A stretch of DNA of 50,906 nucleotides from a virus: positions 1 to 50,906 of the IMG/VR virus record IMGVR_UViG_3300021335_000026; one strand, written 5' to 3'. The translations under genes and the position numbers were made by a program. The notes under the pieces were generated by a model, which ran no database searches, was not told the origin of the DNA, and saw only the letters and a list, made by a program, of their open reading frames with translations. Positions 6,923 to 15,900 of the stretch are shown here, piece by piece. Position 1 is the first letter of the stretch. Every line of letters begins with the position of its first letter.

Positions 6923-7553
6923 ATCAGTATTTTTTCATTTGCTAATAACAGCATGCCAAGATAAATGCTTACAGAACGATGCGTTAGTTACAAGAGGTGA
7001 AGTTATGACTTCATTTAGAAAACTAGCTGATGATCTTGGCATGACTGTTTCACAAATCAGAACTTCTTTAACTAAATTAAATCAGACAGGAGAGATTGAC
7101 ACCATAAAGTCAAAACGTTTTACGAAAATAATTCTTTTAAATTACGAAAACTATCAGGCAGACATAATTGCCTCGGGATCACTAATCAAACACGAAAACA
7201 ACAACAAAGTCTTTCTACAAATGGCTTTAAAAGATGTGGGGTGGCAAGAGATCCTATGCATGCATAATAAAATTACAGTAGGGCAAATGAAATTTATGCT
7301 TGAAAGATTTACAAAACACATAGAATCTGCTGATGATCGTAAGCCTAATTTTAAGGAATACAAAAATCATTTTACTAATTGGCTTCGTTATCAAAACATT
7401 AAAGAGCACGAGGTAAAAAATCAGGACATGTATCAGTTCCAATGGAATGGCCAGGCTTTGCTAACTGGAACAAAAGAGCAGTATGAACGTGCTAAAAAAA
7501 CTTATGACGTAGATGGTTTTGATTTTAAACTAATAAAAATTACAAAACGATGA
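6840..7553 (+). CDS. Winged-helix replication initiator-like protein
   Basis: Residues 9-110 resemble the N-terminal winged-helix domain of phage replication initiators and replisome organisers: IKIHSKILKWRWYKEP, a helix with FFHLLITACQDK, then RGEVMTSFRKLADDLG, SQIRTSLTKLNQTGEI and the wing TKIILLNYENYQ. The start at 6840 is supported because the conserved segment begins only a few residues in, even though this gives an 83-base overlap with the upstream gene. The C-terminal half (about 130-237) could bind the helicase. It is followed by the primase-helicase in an ATGA overlap, so it probably loads that enzyme. Confidence 0.7.
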   Translation: MKKETTKHPIKIHSKILKWRWYKEPLTKSVFFHLLITACQDKCLQNDALVTRGEVMTSFRKLADDLGMTVSQIRTSLTKLNQTGEIDTIKSKRFTKIILLNYENYQADIIASGSLIKHENNNKVFLQMALKDVGWQEILCMHNKITVGQMKFMLERFTKHIESADDRKPNFKEYKNHFTNWLRYQNIKEHEVKNQDMYQFQWNGQALLTGTKEQYERAKKTYDVDGFDFKLIKITKR

Positions 7554-9337
7554 ACGAAATCAACGGCTATACAATAAAAACATACAACCAGTATGGATTC
7601 AAGCAGGATGCTAAAACTGATATATGTCCAAAGTGTTCACACGAAAGAAAAAAGAAGAAAGACAAGTGTGTGATGTTAGATTGGGAAAGGGCACTTGCAA
7701 CATGTCAGCATTGTGGTAGTGTAATGCAAATGCATGAGTACGAAAAGAAAAACCAAACAAAAACTTATATACGCCCTGTAGAAAAGGAATACACACCTTT
7801 AAATGAAAAGGTTATACAATGGTTTGAAGGAAGAGGAATAAGTTCGAAAACAATAAACTACCTTAGTATAACAGACGGACTAGAGTGGATGCCTCAAACA
7901 AAAACAGAAGTTCACACCATACAATTCAATTACTATCTAGATTCACAATTAGTAAATACAAAATATCGTGATGCTAGAAAGAATTTTAAAATGGTTAAGG
8001 ATGCAGAAAAAATATTCTACAATCTAGACTCTATAAGATTTACAGATCAAGTTGTAATCGTTGAAGGTGAAATGGATGTAGCGTCAGTGATTGAGTGTGG
8101 AATAAATTACTGTGTAAGTGTGCCGAATGGTTTTACTGCAAGTGGAAATATAAATCTTGACTTTTTATCAGACTACTACGAGTTTTTCGAAAACAAAAAG
8201 AAAATATATTTAGCCACAGACAATGATGAAGCAGGGAGAAAAGGTAAAGCTGAATTAATTAGAAGGTTTGGCGCAGAAAACTGTTTTCTTGTAGACTTAA
8301 ACGATTGTAAAGATGCAAACGAATACTTGATTAAATATGGAAAAGATTCACTCAGAGAAGCTATTGTTTCTGCACCACAGTGTCCGCTAGAAAATGTTGT
8401 GACTGCAAAAGATGTCGCTGCAGACCTAGAAAGTTTTTATAAACATGGGCATCAGAAAGGTTTTGGTATTGGATTAAAAGAATTTGATAGCATATTTACA
8501 ACCTATACAAAACAGTTTATTGTTGTGACTGGGTTTCCGTCTTCAGGAAAATCTGACTTTGTAGATCAAATGTGTGTTGGATACAATATGTTATATAATT
8601 GGAAGATTGCATATGCTTCAACAGAAAATTTTCCAGCATATCTTCATGTAGATAAAATTGTAAGAAAGTTTTATGGAAACAAACCTGATGAAAATCAAGT
8701 CAAACATGCTGAGTGGATGCAAACTGTAAATTATGTTGGTGATAATTTTTATCACATAAATTATGATGACGGATATGATTTGGAAAAAGTTCTAAAGAAG
8801 GGGGAAGAGCTTGTAAAAAGAAAAGGAATTCGTTGTTTAGTCATAGATCCGTACAACAAAGTAAGATTTAAAGATGGTAAAAATTTAAGCATTAATGATT
8901 ACACTAATGAATATTTAAACAAAATTGACAACTTTTGTAAGAAGCATGATGTTCTAGTAATACTTGTGGCACACCCTACAAAACCAGAAAAGATTGATGG
9001 CAAATTGCAACCACCAACTTTTTATGATGTAAAGGGTGGAGGAGAATTTTACGATATGAGTCCTCATGGAATACTTGTTCACCGAGACAGAACAGAGGAG
9101 GGACTTCAAAATAATTCTGTAACGATAAAAGTATTAAAAGTAAAATTTGCAAACCTAGGGACAAATGATGCTTCGTGTAATTTTGTTTGGAATGTAAATA
9201 ATGGCAGATACGATAGTGTTGTAGATGATGTGCCTGAATGGGATAATTCAAATTGGTTGAAGAATCAAAGAAATAAAGTAAAACAAACAGTTTTAATAGA
9301 AAAAGAATTAAATGAGATCAAAGAAAAAAGTTTCTGA
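7550..9337 (+). CDS. Bifunctional primase-helicase (T7 gp4-like)
   Basis: Fused primase and DnaB-type helicase of 595 residues. A four-Cys zinc site (Cys26, Cys29, Cys52, Cys55) opens the protein. The TOPRIM domain shows VVIVEGEMD with Glu172 and the metal-binding TDNDEAG at 223-229. The RecA-like helicase core shows Walker A GFPSSGKS at 328-335, Walker B LVIDP with Asp433, and a conserved VILVAHPTKP segment near 477-486. This is the order of T7 gp4. It would unwind and prime at the fork. It overlaps both neighbours, and no DNA polymerase is visible in this window. Confidence 0.9.
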   Translation: MNEINGYTIKTYNQYGFKQDAKTDICPKCSHERKKKKDKCVMLDWERALATCQHCGSVMQMHEYEKKNQTKTYIRPVEKEYTPLNEKVIQWFEGRGISSKTINYLSITDGLEWMPQTKTEVHTIQFNYYLDSQLVNTKYRDARKNFKMVKDAEKIFYNLDSIRFTDQVVIVEGEMDVASVIECGINYCVSVPNGFTASGNINLDFLSDYYEFFENKKKIYLATDNDEAGRKGKAELIRRFGAENCFLVDLNDCKDANEYLIKYGKDSLREAIVSAPQCPLENVVTAKDVAADLESFYKHGHQKGFGIGLKEFDSIFTTYTKQFIVVTGFPSSGKSDFVDQMCVGYNMLYNWKIAYASTENFPAYLHVDKIVRKFYGNKPDENQVKHAEWMQTVNYVGDNFYHINYDDGYDLEKVLKKGEELVKRKGIRCLVIDPYNKVRFKDGKNLSINDYTNEYLNKIDNFCKKHDVLVILVAHPTKPEKIDGKLQPPTFYDVKGGGEFYDMSPHGILVHRDRTEEGLQNNSVTIKVLKVKFANLGTNDASCNFVWNVNNGRYDSVVDDVPEWDNSNWLKNQRNKVKQTVLIEKELNEIKEKSF

Positions 9338-9569
9338 TCAAGTCAAATGTTTTACCCCTACAAAAAGAATGTATCAGGCTTCTAGTTATTGCTTAGAAAA
9401 TAATATCAAAGCATACATAGTTCCAGTTGGTAAACAATGTAAAGTAGACTTAGATTTTAAAGGTAAAATAAAAAAAGGGGAAACATTTTACGATTCTCAA
9501 ATAGAGGCCTCTATGGTAATTTGGCAACTATATGAGCATATTTTTAACAAATTAAAAAAAAATTCGTAA
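9312..9569 (+). CDS. Hypothetical protein, 85 aa
   Basis: A small basic protein overlapping the primase-helicase gene by 26 bases. It begins MRSKKKVSDQVKC and contains a predicted helix (RMYQASSYCLENN) and a short beta-rich middle (IKAYIVPVGKQCKVDLDF). No family is recognised. Its position suggests an accessory replication role, but nothing in the sequence shows one. Confidence 0.55.
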   Translation: MRSKKKVSDQVKCFTPTKRMYQASSYCLENNIKAYIVPVGKQCKVDLDFKGKIKKGETFYDSQIEASMVIWQLYEHIFNKLKKNS

Positions 9570-9603
9570 ATTATGGGCGTATGAGTATAATAATTGAATA
9601 TGT

Positions 9604-9996
9604 ATGCATGTTAAAAGCACCTTAAATCTAGTAAAACAGTTTAATAAATCGTTTAGCGTGAAAGCAAACAAAAATCCAGGAGTTCTTTCTGAAGAGGAGT
9701 GGACGCTCAAAGCCAACCTCATGACGGAAGAACTTTCTGAATATATACAGGCTTGTAAGCAAGGAGACCTCGTTGAGGTTGCTGATGCTGTTGTTGACAT
9801 GCAATACATATTGTCAGGTATTATTCTATCGCATGGACTTGAAAATGTTTTTGAAGATCTTTTCAATGAAGTCCACGATTCGAATATGAGTAAACTTGAA
9901 AATGGAAAAGCATTAAGACGTGATGATGGTAAAGTCTTAAAGGGAAAAAATTATTTCAAACCAGACTTAAAAAATATTTTGTTAAAATGGATTTAG
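9604..9996 (+). CDS. MazG-like nucleotide pyrophosphohydrolase
   Basis: All-alpha NTP pyrophosphatase of the MazG/PRA-PH type. The EExxE metal site is at Glu42, Glu43 and Glu46 in MTEELSEYI, and the second pair ExxD is Glu58/Asp61 in VEVADAVVD with Asp65 next. The tail (SNMSKL, DDGKVLKG, YFKPDL) matches proteins of this family common in Bacteroidota and their phages. Such enzymes hydrolyse (d)NTPs or alarmones; the substrate here cannot be told. A 34-base gap separates it from the gene before, and it overlaps the next by 10 bases. Confidence 0.78.
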   Translation: MHVKSTLNLVKQFNKSFSVKANKNPGVLSEEEWTLKANLMTEELSEYIQACKQGDLVEVADAVVDMQYILSGIILSHGLENVFEDLFNEVHDSNMSKLENGKALRRDDGKVLKGKNYFKPDLKNILLKWI

Positions 9997-10232
9997 AAAA
10001 ACAAATTAAAAAAATTGTAGGATACAAAACTTGGAGTTTAAAGAAAAAAGTAGATGAACTGCTTCGGATCGATCACGAAATGTATATGAATATCGGTTGT
10101 GATTCCACAAAAAAGGAAATACAAGAAGTTAAAAAAAGAAGCAGATCGATATATAGAGCGATAACACAAGTTAGTCCAAGAGATGGATATACGCTTGAAG
10201 CGCATATGATGGAGAAGGATTTAAGATTATAA
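9987..10232 (+). CDS. Hypothetical protein, 81 aa
   Basis: A lysine-rich, helical protein starting MDLEKQIKKIVGYK. It has no recognised family. The middle (KKEIQEVKKRSRSIYRAI) is amphipathic and basic and could touch nucleic acid. It overlaps the MazG-like gene by 10 bases and abuts the next ATG directly. Confidence 0.5.
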   Translation: MDLEKQIKKIVGYKTWSLKKKVDELLRIDHEMYMNIGCDSTKKEIQEVKKRSRSIYRAITQVSPRDGYTLEAHMMEKDLRL

Positions 10233-10406
10233 ATGAAAGCGGCTGATTTTTTAAACAATTATTTCAACGATGAACTTTCACCTTTATTAGATGAGGTGTA
10301 TGAAGATTGTATGGATCAGTCACACAGTTCGGCAAAAAATAAAATTAATAAGCTTATATATAGGCTTCAAGAATTAAGAAGACATTTGCATGACAACAAT
10401 GAATGA
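10233..10406 (+). CDS. Small hypothetical protein, 57 aa
   Basis: The ATG follows the preceding TAA with no gap, and the frame runs 57 codons to TGA at 10404-10406. The protein is helical (ADFLNNYFNDELSPLLDEVY, then NKINKLIYRLQELRR) and could be a small coiled coil. It overlaps the metallophosphoesterase start by 17 bases, or by 8 if that gene uses the ATG at 10399. Confidence 0.45.
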   Translation: MKAADFLNNYFNDELSPLLDEVYEDCMDQSHSSAKNKINKLIYRLQELRRHLHDNNE

Positions 10407-11535
10407 AGAGCAAAGAAAGTATGCTCTTGATCACTATGAGGCAGGGTTTACTAATAAAACTTTGCTCGCTAGAATGATCATTGAGAAATGGAACCTTGAC
10501 ATTCCAGTTGAAAAACTCAGGCGTTCACTATCATCATGGCTAAATAGGAACGCAATAAAAAAAGAAAACCCTGCTTTGGCAGAGGAATGCGAGACTGTAG
10601 GCATTGATCCAAATGATGTACGACATGCGTGGTACAAAGGGGAACATTGGAGTATAAATTTTAAACCAGGCTCTTCTGGACCTACTTTTGAGGAAATGTT
10701 AAAAGAACATATAGAAGATGTTAAAAATCATACGTTCGATTATAAACCTATTGTCAGAACAAGATATCCTGATTCTTGCTTACTTGTTATTGATCCTGCT
10801 GATGTGCATATTGGCAAGTTAGCTAGAAGCTTCGAAACAGGGGAAGAATACAATAGTCAAATCGCAGTGCAACGAGTTAAAGACGGTGTACAAGGAATAC
10901 TCGATAAAACAGCTGGATTTAATATAGATAAAATACTTTTTATAGCGGGTAATGATATTATGCATGTCGACACGCCAAAAAGAACGACTACATCTGGAAC
11001 ACCACAAGATACAGATGGGATGTGGTACGATAATTTTTTGTTAGCAAAAAGATTATATGTTGATGTCGTGGATCAGCTGATGCAAGTAGCTGACGTTCAT
11101 TTTATGTTCAATCCATCAAATCATGATTATCAAAGTGGTTTTTTCTTAGCCGACTCAATAAGCTCTTGGTTTAAAAAATGTGAAAACGTTTCTTTTGACG
11201 TCAGCATTGCTCATAGAAAATACTATAAATATCACAACAATTTAATTGGAACAACACATGGAGATGGAGCTAAAGCCCAAGACCTCCCCTTACTTATGGC
11301 GCAAGAAGCGAAAAAAGAATGGTCTGAAGCAAAAAACAGATATGTATACATACATCACATACACCATAAAATGTCTAAAGATTTCATTGGAGTTACTGTT
11401 GAGGCATTACGATCTCCATCTGGAACAGATTCGTGGCACCATAGAAATGGGTATCAACACGCACCGAAAGCGGTTGAAGGATTTGTACATTCGAAAGATC
11501 ATGGACAAATAGCTAGAATTACACACCTTTTCTAA
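10390..11535 (+). CDS. Calcineurin-like metallophosphoesterase
   Basis: Two-metal phosphoesterase of the type often seen in phage DNA-metabolism blocks. The signature residues appear in order: DVH (Asp138, His140), GND (Gly187-Asp189), NHD (Asn244-Asp246, preceded by Ser instead of the usual Gly), HGD (His290, Asp292) and HIHH (His323, His325). About 100 residues precede the catalytic domain. They include a helix-turn-helix-like stretch (YEAGFTNKTLLARM ... EKLRRSLSSWLNR) that may bind DNA. Likely a DNA nuclease or phosphatase. An inner ATG at 10399 is an alternative start. Confidence 0.8.
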   Translation: MTTMNEEQRKYALDHYEAGFTNKTLLARMIIEKWNLDIPVEKLRRSLSSWLNRNAIKKENPALAEECETVGIDPNDVRHAWYKGEHWSINFKPGSSGPTFEEMLKEHIEDVKNHTFDYKPIVRTRYPDSCLLVIDPADVHIGKLARSFETGEEYNSQIAVQRVKDGVQGILDKTAGFNIDKILFIAGNDIMHVDTPKRTTTSGTPQDTDGMWYDNFLLAKRLYVDVVDQLMQVADVHFMFNPSNHDYQSGFFLADSISSWFKKCENVSFDVSIAHRKYYKYHNNLIGTTHGDGAKAQDLPLLMAQEAKKEWSEAKNRYVYIHHIHHKMSKDFIGVTVEALRSPSGTDSWHHRNGYQHAPKAVEGFVHSKDHGQIARITHLF

Positions 11536-11705
11536 TGTTTGAAGTTGTATTTTTTCCGTTATATGGAGTTACAGTAGGAATCAACTACTGGAATACTACT
11601 ATGGATCAGTGGCCTGACTGGATGGAAGACGATGAAGAAGAAGTACAACATATGGTACAAATATTTTGTTTTGTATTTGGTTTTTCTGTAATTTGGTATC
11701 GATGA
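11535..11705 (+). CDS. Small hypothetical protein with two hydrophobic segments, 56 aa
   Basis: Starts in a TAATG overlap with the metallophosphoesterase gene and runs 56 codons. Two hydrophobic stretches (FEVVFFPLYGVTVGI and VQIFCFVFGFSVIW) flank a strongly acidic centre (WPDWMEDDEEEVQ), so it may be a hairpin membrane protein. A holin-like role is possible, but its place among replication genes gives no support. It is the last gene before a strong terminator. Confidence 0.45.
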   Translation: MFEVVFFPLYGVTVGINYWNTTMDQWPDWMEDDEEEVQHMVQIFCFVFGFSVIWYR

Positions 11706-11743
11706 TATTCCTATCATTATTTTAGAAGTCTGATTATGGAGAG

Positions 11744-11774
11744 CACCTGGTAAAATACTGCCAGGTGTTTTTTT
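11744..11774 (+). terminator. Rho-independent terminator
   Basis: CACCTGG (11744-11750) pairs perfectly with CCAGGTG (11761-11767), followed at once by seven T (11768-11774). It lies between the stop at 11705 and the ATG at 11788, so most transcripts of the replication block should end here. The last three + strand genes would be read through or use their own promoter. Confidence 0.85.
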
Positions 11775-11787
11775 GTAAATTAGCTTC

Positions 11788-12246
11788 ATGCTAAATAATA
11801 AAATTTATTGGAGTGAAGAGCCTACTGTCGAACAGGAAATATTAATGACAACATTTCTGAAAGACAAAGGATACGATAAATTACTTGAAAAACATCACAT
11901 GTATATATTCATGAGCGAAAAACCCGAAGAAGTGTTTTTCAAACTATACAAGACTACGAGAGTGATGCATATGTCTAAAAAATATAATTTTTCAGTTGAC
12001 CAGGTTATGGAATATTTGTTCGATTCCTTTGGTTTTTATCAGGAGCTCAGAGAAGTTTTGTATTGGAATAGCATAGGAGACTATAAAAAATATGTACCTT
12101 GTACAGGAGAGATTAAAACAATAAATGGTGTTGAATCAGTTATCGAAAACGAATGCGTTTTTGCTAAAACAGAACAGGAGGCAGAGGTTTTATTTCGAGA
12201 TATCGGTTATCATGATTTAATGTATGTTGTAGATATAGATGAATAA
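11788..12246 (+). CDS. Hypothetical protein, 152 aa
   Basis: No recognised family. The protein is acidic, with an N-terminal helical part (EPTVEQEILMTTFLKDKGYD) and a middle that could be a short helix-turn-helix (SKKYNFSVDQVMEYLFDSFG). The ATG lies only 13 bases after the terminator T-run, so the terminator probably overlaps its leader. It overlaps the next gene by 8 bases. Confidence 0.55.
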   Translation: MLNNKIYWSEEPTVEQEILMTTFLKDKGYDKLLEKHHMYIFMSEKPEEVFFKLYKTTRVMHMSKKYNFSVDQVMEYLFDSFGFYQELREVLYWNSIGDYKKYVPCTGEIKTINGVESVIENECVFAKTEQEAEVLFRDIGYHDLMYVVDIDE

Positions 12247-12523
12247 TTTTCCATGCACATCTTGTGGAGCCTGTTGTAGAAGGCTAAACCTTTTTCCAAA
12301 ACAATTGATTGAAGAGTACGGTCTGAAACATGACAATACTGGTAGATGTACCAATCTTATGGAAGATAATAAATGTAAGATATACAAAGATAGACCTCAA
12401 ATATGCGTTGTAGATCACAAAAAATACAATGTAGATTCAGAGTTTTACTACAAAGTTGTTGCCAACACTTGCAATATGTGGATGGATGAAGACAAGTCTA
12501 AATATGATCGTGTAAAACTATGA
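12239..12523 (+). CDS. CxxCxxCC (YkgJ-type) cysteine-cluster protein
   Basis: The N-terminus holds the signature CTSCGACC (Cys6, Cys9, Cys12, Cys13). Cys37, Cys46, the RPQIC element with Cys56, and Cys78 follow. This order matches the YkgJ/Fli(B) family annotated as putative zinc- or iron-chelating proteins. At 94 residues it is a minimal version. Function in a phage is unknown. It is coupled to both neighbours (8-base overlap, then ATGA) and so probably acts with the nuclease that follows. Confidence 0.75.
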   Translation: MNNFPCTSCGACCRRLNLFPKQLIEEYGLKHDNTGRCTNLMEDNKCKIYKDRPQICVVDHKKYNVDSEFYYKVVANTCNMWMDEDKSKYDRVKL

Positions 12524-12978
12524 AAAGAAAACTCAAGCGGAATAAGCAAATAACCAGATCAACGAAAGTACAGTATCAAGGATTAAATTTTGCATCCAAA
12601 TTAGAAATGCATATGTACAAGCTCCTGAAACAAGCAAAGATACCAGTAGAATACGAAGGTAAAACATTTTCATTAGTTGAGGGTTTTGATTTTACAAATG
12701 CAAGCTACGAGAAGACTCGAGTTAAAAAATACTTGCACGATAGAGGTAACAAGAATGTGCTACCAATCAAATATACGCCAGATTTTTTAGATATTCAGGA
12801 CCCCCCTAGATTTATTATTGAATGCAAAGGTAATCCAAACGAAGCGTTTCCTATCCGCTGGAAGCTTTTTAAGCGGTATTTAATCAAGAATAACATCAAG
12901 GCTGACCTCTTTATGCCTAGAAACCAAAAAGATTGCGCAGAGGTCGTTAAAATAATTCAAGAATCAATTATCAATTAA
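12520..12978 (+). CDS. PD-(D/E)XK endonuclease, DUF1064/T7 endonuclease I-like
   Basis: Small nuclease with the catalytic set Glu29 (FASKLEM), Asp88 (KYTPDFL) and Glu101/Lys103 (IIECKGN), the layout of DUF1064 phage proteins and of T7 endonuclease I, which resolves branched DNA. The basic N-terminus (KRKLKRNKQITRSTK) fits DNA binding. It is the last rightward gene. Its 3' end overlaps the 3' end of the opposing ejection-protein gene by 15 bases, with only a weak AT-rich hairpin (12969-12991) at the junction. Confidence 0.75.
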   Translation: MKRKLKRNKQITRSTKVQYQGLNFASKLEMHMYKLLKQAKIPVEYEGKTFSLVEGFDFTNASYEKTRVKKYLHDRGNKNVLPIKYTPDFLDIQDPPRFIIECKGNPNEAFPIRWKLFKRYLIKNNIKADLFMPRNQKDCAEVVKIIQESIIN

Positions 12979-15900
12979 AGTTTTTTTGATAGCATCATTC
13001 AGCCTGCGTTTTCGCAAAATCTTATCGGCGTTTTGTTTTGGCTTTCTGATTATCGGATCTTGTTTTTTCTGTTTACTCTCAACGTTTGGTACAGTAGTAA
13101 GGTAGTCTCTTTCTATTTTCCCTCGTAATATTCGATTAAAAGTGTTCAGGTCAGCCGAAGGAACAACAGTGTTTAGTAAAGTTGTGTAACTTAAAATATC
13201 CGCTGCTCTTTCACCATAATCACGCACGTATCTATCCTTACCTAAATTCATGTAAGGTGGAAATTTGTTGGTTTGTATATACTTAAGTGATTGATAAACG
13301 TCAATCATGTCCTGAGCCATCAAAGTATATAGTCCAGCATTGTTAAATATACCCTCCGCTACAGCAATATCGCTTATAGGACCTCTGTCTTCATCAAATA
13401 TAGATCTAGCAAACGGACTGTAAACGTTTAACAAATCAGGGTCACCTCCTAATTCTGAAGATAAATTATTTATTGATGAATATATTAACTCTGACGCAAC
13501 TTGAGGTATAGGTAAAGGTGACATACCATCAAACAAAGAAGTGCTAAATTCTTTTGCAATGTTTCTTTTATAGTTGTTTATAGAAAACTGGCTCTTTTTC
13601 ATCCATTCATACCCTGATGAGCCTGCATAAGATTCATATATTTTAGCAGCTTTGTCAACTTCTTCATCCCATCCCAATAAACCAGCGATTTCGTCTTCCA
13701 TACCTTTTGCAAAACCCATCGCAAACATTGGGCCTAGTGCTTTAAAAACACCTATCTCAATAGCAGCTGAAGCTAATCTTCTTCCTGCATTTGCCTTGTC
13801 TGTTGATGATGCAAAATCGTCAGATAAAATACTTAAATCATTTGCTATACCTACCTTCCTATTATTTTGAAATCTACCGAAAAGAAATAAAAAGTTTGCA
13901 AGCGTTTTTTTATTTACGGTATTTCCTTGACCATAAACACCCAAGCTATTCCACTCGTCAGATTGTGTTTGTGATCTTCCGACCTGCTCATCTGCGTATG
14001 CGATAGCTTTTTTATTTATATTGTTCGCAGCATATTCAAAAAACTCTTTGTCGTTTAGCTTCTGTGTTTCTGGATTGTTTCTGTGTTCGTAATCCATATA
14101 GAAAGCAAGAAAAGTATTGTTTGCAGCTAATCTATCTGTCTGCGCCAAAAAAGCGTCCATAAGTTTTTCTGAAACATTATCTAGCCCCTTGAAGGCTTTT
14201 TCTACACCTTTACCTAATATGGTTTTTGATGTTTCCTGAGCCATATTGTCAAGGAACTCTGTCTGTATCTTTGATTTACCCGTTCTCGCTTGAGTGAGCG
14301 ATGCTGACAACAGAGCTTGCTGGTTTCTATCGTTTGTTAAAGTTCTCCCATCTTGACCAAAAGTAAAAGACAGAATTCTTTTTGTCATAAAAGTTCTTGC
14401 CTTGTAATTTAAATTAGGAAGCTGTGCTAGTGTTGCTGAATAATACTGTTTTGGTCTCATTGAAACACTGGTCAACCTTTTTGCTGATGCAATTTTTGCA
14501 ATAGTTCTTCCTACTCTAGCAAAATTTCTAGATACCGTATTCTTTTTTCTTTCATTGACACTAACTCGATTTACACGATCTACCTTTTGTTGTAGAGTAG
14601 CGAGTAAATAATCTCTCATTCTAGTGAAATCTGTAGCCTCTCCTCTACTTCCAATTCCCTTTGTCGCTTGAAGATCAAAAAAGCTTTCAAATCCTTTAGA
14701 TTCATAAAAACCTTTTAATTTAAACACATCAGCCATGGTTTCCATTTGCATTCTTCCACTAGCTAAAAGATCAAACAAAACGTTTTCATAGTTTTCAAAG
14801 TTGAGCTCACCTGCTGGCTTTCCTAACTGAGCGGATGACTCTCGCATCGTTCCAGTAGATCTATTAAAGTTGGTGTTTGTGGCATCATAATCAGTAACAA
14901 ACCCTTCGCCAGCACCTTTGTTTTCACCAACATTAGAATAAACTGTTGGCAGATATTTTTCAAACTTAGTCGGTACACGACCATGAAAGTTCTTCATGAA
15001 ATCATAAACCTTTTTTGTGTCTTGATTAAATAAAGAACGTAAATGCTCTACTCCTTCTTTGTTAAAAGATTCAGCTCTAGTTTCTACAGCAGCATAATCT
15101 TGTGCGTTTAAAACAATTTTATCGTAAACTTTTTGGTATAGAGCCTGCTTGTCTTTCAGCGATTTTGGAGAGCTATCTTCAGCCATTTCGTTTATATGCT
15201 CTTGAAGACGCATTTTTTTAGCCTCAAATTGAGTAATTATGCTTTCTTGTTTTGACAATCCCTCAAGGCCATTGTCTTCGTATTTACCTAAAAAACTCAT
15301 GAAATGTCGCTCCAATAAGTTTTCATCCTTAAAATAAACCTTTTGGCTAACCTTTTCAGTAAGATGATCTAATTTGTTGTAAGATTGTCTAATTAAATCT
15401 ACTTCTTTTGAATTTCTAGCGATTGCCGAATCAATGTTGTTTGAAACAGTAAGCAGAGGCTGTTTCATTGAAGATCGCTTGAATAAGTTTGATAATATAT
15501 GATTGTTTGTAGCAAACTCGTATCCCTTTACAGTAAACAAAGATTCTAACCAGGTTTGTGGATTTATTTTTTTATTTTCAAGGTCAACAGGCGTTCCTAA
15601 TCTAATTTGTTTTAATAATTCCATTGAACCATGCAATTCGTTTGCCACTTGTGAAATAGCAATCGATTCGAAAGCGCTGGGATTTTCTTTTATATCAATA
15701 AGTTTATTTACAAAACCATCAAGCTTAGCTCTCTCCTCGGTTTTTAAATCTCCTTCTCTAACATATGATAAGTATTCAATTAAGTTTTGAACGTCCTGTG
15801 GTGCTCGAGTAAAATGGTTGTCATCCCCCAAAGTTTCTACACCTTCTTGGAATGGTATTTTATTTGAGACAGCTGTTCTGAAACCTGTCAAAATACTAGC

